Shown here: in pieces, positions 33,291 through 41,707 of the stretch
How positions within the stretch are numbered: position 1 is the first letter of the stretch
Layout: each line of letters opens with the position of its first letter
From: DASVWZ01 sp963715675
GTDB taxonomy: Bacteria; Acidobacteriota; Terriglobia; Terriglobales; Acidobacteriaceae
Direction: 5' to 3'
Assembly: GCA_963715675.1 (NCBI GenBank)
Contig: OY970265.1
Coordinates: 62,001-126,000, forward strand
DNA length: 64,000 nucleotides
The notes under the pieces: model-generated
The model's input: the letters and a program-made list of their open reading frames with translations, nothing else
Database searches by the model: none
What the model was told of the DNA's origin: nothing
Program-made: the position numbers and the translations under genes

Positions 33291-35132
33291 TCATTGCCGG
33301 GGCAGCCAGATCTCCATGCCCTGCGATCGGTCAAGATTCAGCACGTGGGGCGTGATGACAACCAGAAGTTCATCGCTCTCATCCGTCTTGCCGTTGCTGG
33401 CCATGATCTTGTTGAGCCCGGGGACGGCGCCCAGACCTGGAATCCCGCTCAGGCTTAACTGTTCGTTCTTGGTGATGGCCCCGGCCACCACGGCGGGCTC
33501 GCCATCCACCAGGGTGATGCTGCCTTTGTACTGACGGTTGGCAATCACGGGAACCCCGTTGAGGCTTTGGCCGGCCAGGTTACGCAGTTCTATTTCCAGG
33601 CTGAGCTCGACGTCGCGGTTCGCATGCACCAGCGGTTTCGTCTTGACGACCAGCCCGAGGTCTTCGTAGCTGAAGGAGGGAAACGGCGCTTGGAAGCTCC
33701 CGTTTTGTAGTACCTGGGAGACCGCGGGAGTGTTGAAAACCGGTGCGAAGCTGGCGTTCAAAATGGGGTAGCGGGTGCCAATGCGGAAGTTGGTCTCGGT
33801 ATTCTGACCGGCCCGAAGCGTCGCATGCTGCATCATTCTTACCCAGCTTTCGTTCAACGAGAGCTCTCCGCTCAGCGTGCCCAGGCTGACTCCCATCAGG
33901 GTCAAGCCGCTTCCGAACGTCGCCAAAGGCTGGCTGAAGATCGAGTTCTGTTGTCCCTGTAACTGGGCCAGCAGCCCTGCAATCCCCTGGGAGTTGGCCT
34001 GGTTGATTCCACCGCCCGAAATCAGTTGGTTGACCAGGCTCTCAATGCTCTGCCCTCCCAGGGCTGCCAAGGCCGCTACAGGAATGTTGTACAGCGTGAA
34101 CTGGTTGGGAATGTGCACGCCCATGTCACGGGTGAACTGATGGTCGATCTCAAACACCTCGATGTCGAGCATGACCTGGGGACGCGCCTTATCCCAGCCC
34201 TCTAGAAACCGGGTGACGGCATCGAGAACGGGGATGGGGGCGCGTAGGGAGATCTCGCCGATTTGTGCCGACTGGATCACAAATCTCGTATCAAACAGAA
34301 TCCGCAGGGCAGTGACAATATCATTCAAGTCCGCCGGGTTGGCGAGTGCTAAATAGAAGATTCGCATGCCCATGCGATCAAACTGACGATGGTTCTCCGG
34401 CGTGTCCTTCAATACATAGACCTGCTTCTCCGCCAGCGGAGTCCAGAAAGCCCCCGTCGCCTCACAGGCCGCGTTCATCGCGGTAAAGAAATCGACACCC
34501 TCAATATCGAAGTGCACTCGGCGCGAAACTACGGAATCGTCCACCTCAGCCGTGACGCCGAAAGCGGCCGCCACCTGGGACAACAGGGTCTTGGAATCAC
34601 CACGGAAGTGGAAATCGCCCTGTACATCGTTAGGCTCTACGTGGAGTACGCCCGAGTCTTGAACCAACTGCACTTCTGGGCCCGTTTTGGGCGTCCATTC
34701 CCCGGCCGCATCCACGAGGCGCTGCCGGGCAAAGTCGTTTTGCGGATCCAGATTGAGGGCGCTGCGAAACTCGGCCTGGGCTTCGATGTCTTTTGCCTTA
34801 AGCAGGTCCTCGTTCCCGCGCTGCACATGGTCATATACCAGCTGTTGGCGCACCATGGCCAGTGCCGTCAGGTAATCCAGGTTCTTGGGGACAAGCCGGG
34901 CCGCCGTGTCGAATTCTTCATAAGCTTCGTCAAGGCGCTTCGCCTTTTCCAGTTTCACGGCCTTGGAGAATGCGGCCTTTGCTTTCTTGAGGTCGCCCTT
35001 GGAGGCGTCGCATCCAGAAACGGTGGAAGCCGTTTGCAGACAGGGCAGGGTAAGCAGCGTTTGCGGTTCGTCGGTGGCCAGGGCCACCACGGACAGCATG
35101 CAAACGGCAAGAGCTAGGTACTTCCAGCGCAT
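33291..35132 (-). CDS. Secretin (GspD/PilQ-like) with N-terminal TPR region
   Basis: 613 residues: signal peptide (YLALAVCMLSVVALA), helical TPR-like repeats at about 30-135 (AKRLDEAYEEFDTAARLVPK), a STN/N-domain-like region (LLSQVAAAFGVTAEVDDSVV), then the secretin core with VMLDIEVFEIDH and a C-terminal SGIPGLGAVPGLNKIMASNGKT followed by ELLVVITPHVL. It should form an outer-membrane ring for type II secretion or type IV pili. No other gsp or pil gene is adjacent. ATG 35132 opens the signal peptide; the upstream extension to 35213 is rejected. Confidence 0.88.
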   Translation of the reverse strand: MRWKYLALAVCMLSVVALATDEPQTLLTLPCLQTASTVSGCDASKGDLKKAKAAFSKAVKLEKAKRLDEAYEEFDTAARLVPKNLDYLTALAMVRQQLVYDHVQRGNEDLLKAKDIEAQAEFRSALNLDPQNDFARQRLVDAAGEWTPKTGPEVQLVQDSGVLHVEPNDVQGDFHFRGDSKTLLSQVAAAFGVTAEVDDSVVSRRVHFDIEGVDFFTAMNAACEATGAFWTPLAEKQVYVLKDTPENHRQFDRMGMRIFYLALANPADLNDIVTALRILFDTRFVIQSAQIGEISLRAPIPVLDAVTRFLEGWDKARPQVMLDIEVFEIDHQFTRDMGVHIPNQFTLYNIPVAALAALGGQSIESLVNQLISGGGINQANSQGIAGLLAQLQGQQNSIFSQPLATFGSGLTLMGVSLGTLSGELSLNESWVRMMQHATLRAGQNTETNFRIGTRYPILNASFAPVFNTPAVSQVLQNGSFQAPFPSFSYEDLGLVVKTKPLVHANRDVELSLEIELRNLAGQSLNGVPVIANRQYKGSITLVDGEPAVVAGAITKNEQLSLSGIPGLGAVPGLNKIMASNGKTDESDELLVVITPHVLNLDRSQGMEIWLPRQ

Positions 35133-35250
35133 AGGGAACACTTTGATTGTAAACGGGAATTGCAGCCACCCCGACATTACCAATGGGTTCCGGTGCTCTC
35201 GGGTGCCTTCCAAGGAACGTATGATGGCGTGAATCTTGCTTCAGGAATCG

Positions 35251-36258
35251 TCATCCGATCAGCCCTTTCGCGATCGAGTGGTACAAATCCACGGCGTCAC
35301 TGAGTTGCTTTTTCTCCACATATTCGCCATCGGTGTGCGCCACATGAATCGACCCAGGGCCGACCAGCAGGGGCTGGCCCCAGTTGCTCAGCCACGGAAC
35401 ATCGGTCGTAAACGCCGCGACCATGGTGGGGAACTGGTCCGTGGCACGCAGACGCACGAATGGGATTTCTAGGGTGAATTCCACTTGAGCCAGATCGCCG
35501 ACTGCGCCGACAATTTCCTCTCGCAGTGGGCTGGAAGGTCCGATCAAGCGATACAGCAGTTGTGCGCGGGCATGGTCTGGAATGACGTTCGGCGCTCGCC
35601 CGCCTTCGATTACGCCAACGTTTACCGTGCATGGCCCAATCTGCGGGTCGGAGGGGAGCTTGATCTGGCGGAGGCGGTGCAGGGCTTCCAGCAGCTTGTC
35701 GATTGCGGATTCCCCCAGTTCCGGGTAGGCGGAATGTGCCATCTTGCCTTTTGCTGTGATCTGGACGCGCAGCGTTCCCTTCGATGCAATCGCCAGCCGA
35801 TTCTCGGTCGGCTCGCCATTGATCAGGAACTTCGATCCGGCGGGCTGACGGTTCGCCACTTTCGCACCCAGGCTGTCGCGTTCCTCGCCTACCAGGAAAA
35901 GCAGACCCGCGTAGATGCCCTCGGCCCGCAAGCGCTGTGCCGCGGCCACTTGGGCGGCGATGATCCCTTTGGCATCGCACGAGCCGCGGCCGTAAACCCG
36001 TGTCGCATCCTCTGAGGAGGGGATGAATGGCGGGACTGTGTCCATGTGGGTGGAGAACACGACCGCGGGATGCGGCTGTTCGGGTGCGGTCGCAAAAATG
36101 TTGCTGCGCTGGCCTTCGACCGGAATTTTTTCGGCGTGGAATCCGAGGCGTTGCAGTTCGCCGTGGAGGAAATCGCCTACCGGCCCTTCATTGCCGGAGA
36201 TCGATTCAATGTCGACCAACCGCCGCGTAAACCCGACCAGATCCTCCGCTCGACTCAT
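35251..36258 (-). CDS. M20 family metallopeptidase (ArgE/DapE-like)
   Basis: Di-zinc deacylase or peptidase of 335 residues. VVFSTHMDTVPPF supplies the first His and the adjacent Asp, YGRGSCDAKGIIAA the bridging Asp, and LFLVGEERDSLGAK the catalytic Glu-Glu pair. The C-terminal AHTDGEYVEKKQL holds the last His. The lid domain (VQITAKGKMAHSAYPELG) is intact. Substrates in the family include N-acetylornithine, succinyl-diaminopimelate and dipeptides; the neighbours do not decide. ATG 36258 or 36270 could start it. Confidence 0.9.
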   Translation of the reverse strand: MSRAEDLVGFTRRLVDIESISGNEGPVGDFLHGELQRLGFHAEKIPVEGQRSNIFATAPEQPHPAVVFSTHMDTVPPFIPSSEDATRVYGRGSCDAKGIIAAQVAAAQRLRAEGIYAGLLFLVGEERDSLGAKVANRQPAGSKFLINGEPTENRLAIASKGTLRVQITAKGKMAHSAYPELGESAIDKLLEALHRLRQIKLPSDPQIGPCTVNVGVIEGGRAPNVIPDHARAQLLYRLIGPSSPLREEIVGAVGDLAQVEFTLEIPFVRLRATDQFPTMVAAFTTDVPWLSNWGQPLLVGPGSIHVAHTDGEYVEKKQLSDAVDLYHSIAKGLIG

Positions 36259-36287
36259 GGATATGAGCATAGCTCGTACCCTGAGAT

Positions 36288-36440
36288 CAGGGTATACCCC
36301 CTCCCCCTCGGTCTAGTGGAATCATGAAGTTACGGACTTTTGGCCCGCAAAATCTAGAGCCCATTGGGCTTAGAGGTAAAATCTAGATCCCTAAGTAGTT
36401 ATACGTCGCACTATATCACTCTCTTCATGATATACATCGA
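36288..36440 (+). repeat. Intergenic repeat, copy A
   Basis: Begins CAGGGTATACCCC then a C-rich tract and CTCGGTCTAG, passes TTTTGGCCCGCAAAATCTAG and ends in an AT-rich tail. It is closely matched by copy B at 36523-36593 plus 37838-37927. I recall similar elements starting TACCCCCTCCC between genes of Acidobacteriota; that recollection is not a database result. No coding frame is convincing. Confidence 0.85.
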
Positions 36441-36593
36441 TGATGACGGTTTTCCGGCTGGCGTTCTCGCCGCCCGGCCGCAGTTGCCTACTTAATTTCC
36501 GTCTCGCCGACGATGTGAAATCCAGGGTATACCCCCTCCCCCCTCGGTCTAGCAGAATCATCGGGCTGCGAACTTTTGGCCCGCAAAATCTAG

Positions 36594-36607
36594 GAGCTTG
36601 TTGAAAA
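36594..36607 (+). repeat. Left terminal inverted repeat of the IS
   Basis: GAGCTTGTTGAAAA; matches the right end (37824-37837) in 13 of 14 positions. Confidence 0.85.
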
Positions 36608-36723
36608 TTTCCTTCACGCAGCGTGTGGATCATTCTAAGAAGCGCACGCTCAGACTGATTCTTGTTGTTGCTGCTTCCGATCCGAGGCTCGTCTGGCAAC
36701 CGAAGGTCGCGTCCCTTGCTTCT

Positions 36724-37782
36724 TCATGCGCTCTGCGCCCGCAGTTTCGGAATACGGATCAGGTTGAAGGCCGCGCAGCTGAACACGAACAACCAATCCA
36801 CCTTCGCCAGTCCGCGTAGTTTCACCTTCTTCAGGGGGCCAATCTGCTTCAGCCATCCGAACGGTTTCTCCACCAACCAGCGTTTGCTTAAACTGATCGC
36901 GTATCCCGGATGCCGGCTCGTCCGTTCGTCGATCGCGCCGTGCTGTCGGCGGGCCACGTGCGGCGTCACGCCCAACTCGCGCACTGTGCTGACGAAGTCG
37001 CGCGTGTCATAGGCTTTGTCGGCTCCGGTCGTGATCCGACCGCTTCGCTTCCGGGTCAACTCGTACAACATTAATAAAGCCGCATCGCGCTCCGCCCTGC
37101 CATCGGCCTGCGTGGTCATGGCCGCCGCGATCAACCCGTTCCGGTTCTCCACCAAGGCGTGGCCCAGATAACTCAGCTTGGCTTCCTGCCCCGCCGACTT
37201 CTTATAGAGTCGTGCTTCCGGGTCCGTGCTCGAAGCGTGCGTCTGGTTGCTCCGTGGCTCGCCGTGAAAATCTCCTCCGCTCCCGGACCCGCCGTCGTCC
37301 TTGCGGCGAAAGCTCTTGTGTCCCGCCCAAGCTTCGATCAGCGTGCCATCCACCGTGAAGTGTTCGTCCGACATCAGCCCCGACGCCTGCTCTTTTACAT
37401 GGGCGAAAAACTTCTGCGCCAGATCCTGGTTCAACAGCCGCTCGCGATTCTTGCTGAATACCGCGTGGTTCCACACCGCGTCGTCGATCTCCAAGCCCAC
37501 GAACCAGCGAAACAGCAAGTTGTAGTTGAGTTGCTCCATCAACAGCCGCTCGCTGCGTACCGAATAGAACACCTGCAGCAACAGCGCTCGCAGTAACCAC
37601 TCCGGCGCAATCGACGGCCGCCCCCCCTGCGCGTACAGTCCGTCGAAATCTTTCGACATCCCGGCCAAGACCACATCCACCAGCTTCCTCACCCCGCGCA
37701 GCGGATGATCGGCTGGAATCCGATCCTCTAATGCCACATAACTGAACATCCCCGTTTGCCGTTGCTGATCGTCTCCTCGCAT
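36724..37782 (-). CDS. IS5-family DDE transposase
   Basis: 352 residues, intact. N-terminal DUF772-type DNA-binding region (YAQGGRPSIAPEWLLRALLL), catalytic Asp145 in FTVDGTLIEAW, Asp255 in TTGADKAYDTRDF and Glu305 in VEKPFGWLKQ. A flexible Gly/Ser insert (DDGGSGSGGDFHG) follows the first Asp. The ATG at 37782 follows AAGAAGCAAGG. Catalyses cut-and-paste movement of the surrounding element. Confidence 0.95.
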   Translation of the reverse strand: MRGDDQQRQTGMFSYVALEDRIPADHPLRGVRKLVDVVLAGMSKDFDGLYAQGGRPSIAPEWLLRALLLQVFYSVRSERLLMEQLNYNLLFRWFVGLEIDDAVWNHAVFSKNRERLLNQDLAQKFFAHVKEQASGLMSDEHFTVDGTLIEAWAGHKSFRRKDDGGSGSGGDFHGEPRSNQTHASSTDPEARLYKKSAGQEAKLSYLGHALVENRNGLIAAAMTTQADGRAERDAALLMLYELTRKRSGRITTGADKAYDTRDFVSTVRELGVTPHVARRQHGAIDERTSRHPGYAISLSKRWLVEKPFGWLKQIGPLKKVKLRGLAKVDWLFVFSCAAFNLIRIPKLRAQSA

Positions 37783-37823
37783 CCTTGCTTCTTACCACAC
37801 CACCACCGAGGATGGGCAGTAGT

Positions 37824-37837
37824 TTTTCAACAACCTC
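37824..37837 (-). repeat. Right terminal inverted repeat of the IS
   Basis: Minus-strand GAGGTTGTTGAAAA; the CTAG target duplication follows immediately. Confidence 0.85.
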
Positions 37838-37927
37838 CTAGAGCCTATTGAGGTTAGAGGTAAAATCTAGATTCCTAACGAGTTATATGAATGTTTTCGT
37901 ATTTCTCCATAAGATATATAGATCAGG

Positions 37928-38203
37928 GCGTCAGTTTCCTGGTCCGGGTGTCAAGCGGAAAGTGGAGGGTGGAGCGAGGCGGAGATTCGCGATCACCGAA
38001 CTGCGGTCTGCGGCCATGTGGTGGATGACCTTGCCCACCCTTCGAACACCGCGAAGGGTGGGGCAACCATGGTTAGGGACTTGGAAGCGGGAAGGGTGGG
38101 CCAGCCCCCCTTCTCATCCCATCTGGTAACGGAAGTTGACCTCAAGCATGGCAATTAGCGATGGATGAGAGTCCACTGTGGGTGTGGCTTTGAGGTGATT
38201 TTA
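37928..38203. other. Spacer between repeat B and the propeller gene
   Basis: No gene seen. It contains the GCCCACCCTTCG hairpin (38031-38066), followed by AACCATGGTTAGGGAC and a further AGGGTGGG stretch. A diverged piece of the same sequence (AAGGGTGGAGCAGCCATGG) lies at 43288-43307. Confidence 0.5.
38031..38066. repeat. Long hairpin (REP-like)
   Basis: TTGCCCACCCTTCG pairs with CGAAGGGTGGGGCAA across a 7-nt loop, with one bulged G. It sits downstream (minus strand) of the propeller gene and could also help end its transcript, but there is no U-run. Confidence 0.7.
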
Positions 38204-40633
38204 TTACGGCGAAACCTCGAAGACGGCGCCGCAGCCGCCTTGACATGCCTGTCCGGTTCCACCGCGCATGGTTGTGCTGTATAGATTGCCGTCCTTGTCG
38301 GGAACCAGGCTGGCTCCGGGAGAAGCGCCGTCGGGCGAACCTTCAAATCCGTGCACAACGTCGAAGGTCCAGGTCCCGGCCTCCAAGTTCGGGGTTAGGC
38401 GATACACCGTGCCATACCACTGGTGGGCGTACCGCGCCGTGCCATAGAGCGCACCAGCCGCGCCGAAAGTAACGCCGCCGATGGGGCCGGCGCCGTCGGT
38501 GCCGTCGCTGAAAGAGTATAGCGTCTGCTCGGTCCAGGCGAGGGATTCTGACTGCGGGTTCTTCAGCTCAAATATCGCTCCATAACCATGCGGACCCCCG
38601 CCGAGTGTTGTTCCATAGAGGTTGCCATGCTTGCCGAGAACAAGCCCGGCGAATGGCTCCGCGGCGTCCGGTCCGAGAAACTTATGCAGGATTTCTTCGG
38701 TCCAGAATCCACCGTTCTTGGTTGGAGGGAGCAGCTTGAACACCGTCCCGCAGCCGGTTGAGCCGCACTCGTTGCCATTCGCAGCACCCCCGATATAGGT
38801 CGCGCCGAAAACAGCGCCCTTACTGTCAAGGACCAAGCCTCCGTTCGGTTCTGCGCCGTCCGTGCCCCCGGCGAAGCTATGGAGTATCTGCTCAGTCCAT
38901 TGTCCACCCTTCTGCTTTGGTGGACACAACTCGAAGACGGTACCGCAATTGCCGCCATAGAACGCGTCGCAGGTGTTTCCCTTTCCCCCACCAAACTGGG
39001 TGGCTCCGTATAGATTTCCCGCTTTGTCGAATGTCAGGCTGCCCCAGGGATAGTACCCGTCATTGCCACTCTGAAAGCTGTACAGGATCGTCTCGGTCCA
39101 CTGACCGCTCTTCTGTTGTGGCGGCGATATCTCGTAGACCGTGCCACAGCCGTACAGAATCCCCAACAGGATGCATCCTCCGGTACCACCGTAGGCGGTT
39201 GTGCCATACAAGTTTCCGACACCGTCGATTACTAAGCCGCCGCTGGGCTGCATGGCGTCGTTGTTATCGTTCTTGCCCTTGAACGTGTACAGCACTGTTT
39301 CTGTCCAAGAATCACCTTTTTTCGCTGGCGGCGCGAGTTGGAAGACGGTGCCTGCCTCGGTAGCTCCATAGAGGTTGCCCTGCCTATCAAAGATCACTCC
39401 GCTTGTGGGAATTTGAGTGTCGGCGTTATCTTGGAAGCTGTAAAGCACTTGCTCATTTGGTGGGACGGGGCTTACGGTAAAGGCGCGGAAGAGGTAGTCG
39501 GAGGAGCCTATGTAAACCATGCCATTCACGACCACGGGTGAGGACGTGGTTATCCAACCGCCAGTCGGATAGTCCCACAACCACGTGCCTGTTTTGGCGT
39601 CCAATGCGTAAATCCTGGCGTCGTTTGACCCGAAGTACACCACGCCGTTAGCGACCGCGGGAGAGGAGTCTATATCATTGCCTGCGTGGTAGGTCCATAA
39701 CTCGGTACCAGTGTGAGCATCCAGGGCGTAGAGATCGTAAATGCCTCCGCCAATGTACACGATTCCATCCGCCACAGCCGGCGAAGAATAGCCGACCCCT
39801 TGCTGGAAGTTCCACAGTTCTGCTCCGGTTCGGCCGTCCAGTGCATAGACCCAACCGCCGCCCACATAGACCACGCCATCTGCGACGGCGGGCGAGGAGG
39901 CTCCGCCCCATGTAAAGAAGCTCCACACCTCAGCTCCGGTCCGCGCGTTTAGCGCATATAGGTAGCCATTCTCATAGGAGCTGACATAGACCACACCATT
40001 CGCTACCGCAGGCGACGATTCAACGTAGTTATGGGTTTGGTAGGTCCACAGGGGCACGCCGGTATTTGCATCTAGCGCGTACACGTTTCCGTTGTACGAG
40101 CCGATGTAAACCACACCATCAAGCACCGCAGGCGATGATTCGAATTGGAACTGCCCGCTGTAGCTCCAGCGTTTTTTGCCCGTGGCGGCGTCAAGGGCAT
40201 AGAGATTTCCATCGTCCGAGGCAACGTAAACTACACCATTTGCCACCGCAGGCGTGGACTGCACGTAAGACCCGGTGGGAAAGGTCCACAGTTTGACTCC
40301 GGTGCGCGCGTTCAGAGCATATACGTTAAAGTCGTTCGATCCCACATAGACCACTCCGTTGGCCACGGCGGGGGAGCCGTTTATTATGCCGCCCGTGGGC
40401 AGACTCCATTTCACCCAGAGGCTCTTGACACTGTCGATCGAGAGAATGCTCTCGTAGGGGTTGTACCGCGCCATGTTCAAACGATGAAACTCAGGCCAAT
40501 CGGTGAGGGTGTGGGGCGCAGCTGGCTTCTTGTGCGAACCTGACACTTCAGCAAGGCAGAAACTCGCGAGGACGAAGATCGCGAGGGCCAGCGAGCAGGA
40601 GATCGGCTGAAGGCGCCCCTGGGGCTTGAACAT
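38204..40633 (-). CDS. Secreted PQQ-type beta-propeller protein with C-terminal tandem repeats
   Basis: 809 residues. A signal peptide (CSLALAIFVLASFCLAEV) is followed by about eight PQQ/WD-like blades of ~40 residues, each with SSPAVANGVVYVGS, YALDAxTG and W-x-Y/F (residues ~70-390). A second array of ~55-residue repeats follows (VLYSFxxGxDG, GNLYGTTxxGG, GTVFELxPP), as in the acidobacterial 'choice-of-anchor'/gloeo-Verruco-type repeats. No PQQ dehydrogenase catalytic residues were identified, so a binding or structural surface role is more likely. AAGGAGG precedes ATG 40633. Confidence 0.85.
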   Translation of the reverse strand: MFKPQGRLQPISCSLALAIFVLASFCLAEVSGSHKKPAAPHTLTDWPEFHRLNMARYNPYESILSIDSVKSLWVKWSLPTGGIINGSPAVANGVVYVGSNDFNVYALNARTGVKLWTFPTGSYVQSTPAVANGVVYVASDDGNLYALDAATGKKRWSYSGQFQFESSPAVLDGVVYIGSYNGNVYALDANTGVPLWTYQTHNYVESSPAVANGVVYVSSYENGYLYALNARTGAEVWSFFTWGGASSPAVADGVVYVGGGWVYALDGRTGAELWNFQQGVGYSSPAVADGIVYIGGGIYDLYALDAHTGTELWTYHAGNDIDSSPAVANGVVYFGSNDARIYALDAKTGTWLWDYPTGGWITTSSPVVVNGMVYIGSSDYLFRAFTVSPVPPNEQVLYSFQDNADTQIPTSGVIFDRQGNLYGATEAGTVFQLAPPAKKGDSWTETVLYTFKGKNDNNDAMQPSGGLVIDGVGNLYGTTAYGGTGGCILLGILYGCGTVYEISPPQQKSGQWTETILYSFQSGNDGYYPWGSLTFDKAGNLYGATQFGGGKGNTCDAFYGGNCGTVFELCPPKQKGGQWTEQILHSFAGGTDGAEPNGGLVLDSKGAVFGATYIGGAANGNECGSTGCGTVFKLLPPTKNGGFWTEEILHKFLGPDAAEPFAGLVLGKHGNLYGTTLGGGPHGYGAIFELKNPQSESLAWTEQTLYSFSDGTDGAGPIGGVTFGAAGALYGTARYAHQWYGTVYRLTPNLEAGTWTFDVVHGFEGSPDGASPGASLVPDKDGNLYSTTMRGGTGQACQGGCGAVFEVSP

Positions 40634-40780
40634 TTCGAGCCTCCTTGCGAGGTGGTGGAGAGCACGACTATTGACCAGCTAATTCTGCGCGTGTGGCTTG
40701 GGTTTGGCAAGATGCAAGTTGCTGTAGGCCACCGTCGCACCTACCGCCCTTCTGTCTGTCGAGGGATTTGGTGCCCTTGT

Positions 40781-40804
40781 CTGTAACTACAAAAAGAGCT
40801 ACAG
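40781..40804. promoter_or_regulatory. Inverted repeat upstream of brnT (candidate operator)
   Basis: CTGTAACT, 8-nt A-rich spacer, AGCTACAG; one mismatch between arms. It ends 16 nt before the brnT ATG. BrnA antitoxins repress their own operon, so this is a reasonable operator; that function is inference. Confidence 0.5.
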
Positions 40805-40820
40805 TTGACTGGAAACTGGG

Positions 40821-41098
40821 ATGAAATACGAATGGGACGAAGCGAAGAACCGGAAGAACATCGCCAACATGGTCTCAGTTTTGAGGATGCCGAGCAGGTG
40901 TTTGCCGGGCCTTGCGTTACGTTTGAAGACGACCGCTTCGCGTACGGCGAAGAGCGGCTCATCACTTTGGGCTTGCTGGCCGGGCGGCTGGTCGTCATAG
41001 CCCATTCACCGCGCGATGAAGGGACGCGCATCATCTCCATGAGGAAAGGGAACCGGCGTGAACAAGAAATCTACAAAAAGCGACTTGGCGCGGATTGA
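40821..41098 (+). pseudogene. brnT: BrnT-family ribonuclease toxin, frameshifted
   Basis: The frame from ATG 40821 gives M-K-Y-E-W-D-E-A-K-N-R-K-N-I-A, the BrnT N-terminus, and is then lost. From about 40865 the frame that continues the family reads HGLSFEDAEQVFAG, then ERLITLGLLAGRLVVIAHSP and a basic C-terminus ending GNRREQEIYKKRLGAD. The total span is 278 nt, one base short of a 92-residue protein, so a single base is missing around 40865-40868 (GCCAACATGG). Either the toxin is inactivated or this is a sequence error. It overlaps brnA by 41 nt, as is usual for the operon. Confidence 0.8.
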
Positions 41099-41327
41099 CC
41101 GCATGAAGGATGCCGATATCGACTATTCGGACATTCCTGCGCTGGACAAGAAATTTCTCAAGAAGGCAACCGCGGCTTGGCCCCCGGCGAAAAAGCAGTT
41201 GACGATTCGTCTCGATGCGGACGTGCTCGACTGGCTCAAGGGTCATGTAAAAGGCTACCAGACGCGCATTAACCGCATTCTGCGCGTGGTGATGGAGAGC
41301 CAGCCCCCACGGTCTGCTCACCAATAG
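41058..41327 (+). CDS. brnA: BrnA-family antitoxin
   Basis: 89 residues, start GTG 41058 within the end of brnT. The C-terminal half is the ribbon-helix-helix: KKQLTIRLDADVLDWLKGHVKGYQTRINRILRVVM. The N-terminal part (DADIDYSDIPALDKKFLKKA) is the toxin-binding extension typical of BrnA. Expected to neutralise BrnT and repress the operon. Intact, unlike its partner. Confidence 0.88.
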   Translation: MNKKSTKSDLARIDRMKDADIDYSDIPALDKKFLKKATAAWPPAKKQLTIRLDADVLDWLKGHVKGYQTRINRILRVVMESQPPRSAHQ

Positions 41328-41500
41328 AATCTCCGGCGGCGCAAGCGGAGTCGGACGGTGTCGGCGATTCGGCAGGCCAAGCTTCGACTATCGCTTAGGG
41401 CATGCAGCTTTGCTCTCACACAGCAAAGTCCGTGCCGTCCGAGATCCTTCGGCCCGCGAAGCAAAGCGCGGGCTCTCAGGATGACATGCTTAAGGGTGGA

Positions 41501-41549
41501 GACAAGTCTCAGTATCGATGCGCGAGGCAAGTACCAATATTGACGCGCG
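41501..41549. repeat. Tandem pair of a ~24-nt repeat
   Basis: GACAAGTCTCAGTATCGATG(CGCG) at 41501-41524 and GGCAAGTACCAATATTGACG(CGCG) at 41526-41549. A third copy is at 43936-43971. Spacing and orientation do not resemble CRISPR. Confidence 0.65.
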
Positions 41550-41647
41550 TTCAGTCTGAAGTCGCTCTGTGCTCAGGCTAGCCTCCCAGAGAACGGACGC
41601 GAACCAGGGGCACCAGGCGAAACTGAGGTATCATGCGTCCGAAATTC

Positions 41648-41677
41648 CCCACTCAAGCCAAAATGGGCTTGAGTGGG
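41648..41677 (-). terminator. Hairpin terminator candidate for the phosphoesterase gene
   Basis: CCCACTCAAGCC pairs perfectly with GGCTTGAGTGGG (12 bp, 6-nt loop), 31 nt past the stop at 41708. No U-tract follows, so termination is inferred from position and stability. Confidence 0.5.
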
Positions 41678-41707
41678 CCACCAACCCTGCGTTGTCAGAA
41701 CGAACGT

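Larger units (their letters stand above)
36594..37837 (-). mobile_element. IS5-family insertion sequence, 1244 bp
   Basis: Bounded by imperfect terminal inverted repeats, GAGCTTGTTGAAAA at the left end and the reverse of GAGGTTGTTGAAAA at the right. It is flanked by a 4-bp CTAG direct duplication (36590-36593 and 37838-37841). One intact transposase gene fills it. The CTAG/YTAR target and 4-bp duplication are characteristic of the IS5 group. It looks recent, since the ORF and duplication are undamaged. Confidence 0.92.
36523..37927 (+). repeat. Intergenic repeat, copy B, split by the IS element
   Basis: The first 71 nt (36523-36593) match copy A up to AAAATCTAG; the rest resumes at 37838 as CTAGAGCCTATTGAGG. 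The two halves rejoin to give the same order as copy A, so the IS entered an existing repeat. Copies A and B are direct repeats about 235 bp apart. Confidence 0.85.
41328..41707. other. Intergenic region between brnA and the phosphoesterase
   Basis: 380 nt with no gene seen. It contains the tandem 24-nt repeat pair (41501-41549), a GCGAAGCAAAGCGCGGGC stretch, and the hairpin at 41648-41677. Confidence 0.5.

Noticed and set aside
36391..36699. 102-codon minus-strand ORF across the repeats and IS edge
   Set aside because: It spans the IS boundary (36594) and repeat sequence; no family resemblance. Treated as chance.
41501..41549. Possible CRISPR remnant
   Set aside because: Only two degenerate adjacent units, no spacer pattern and no cas genes.
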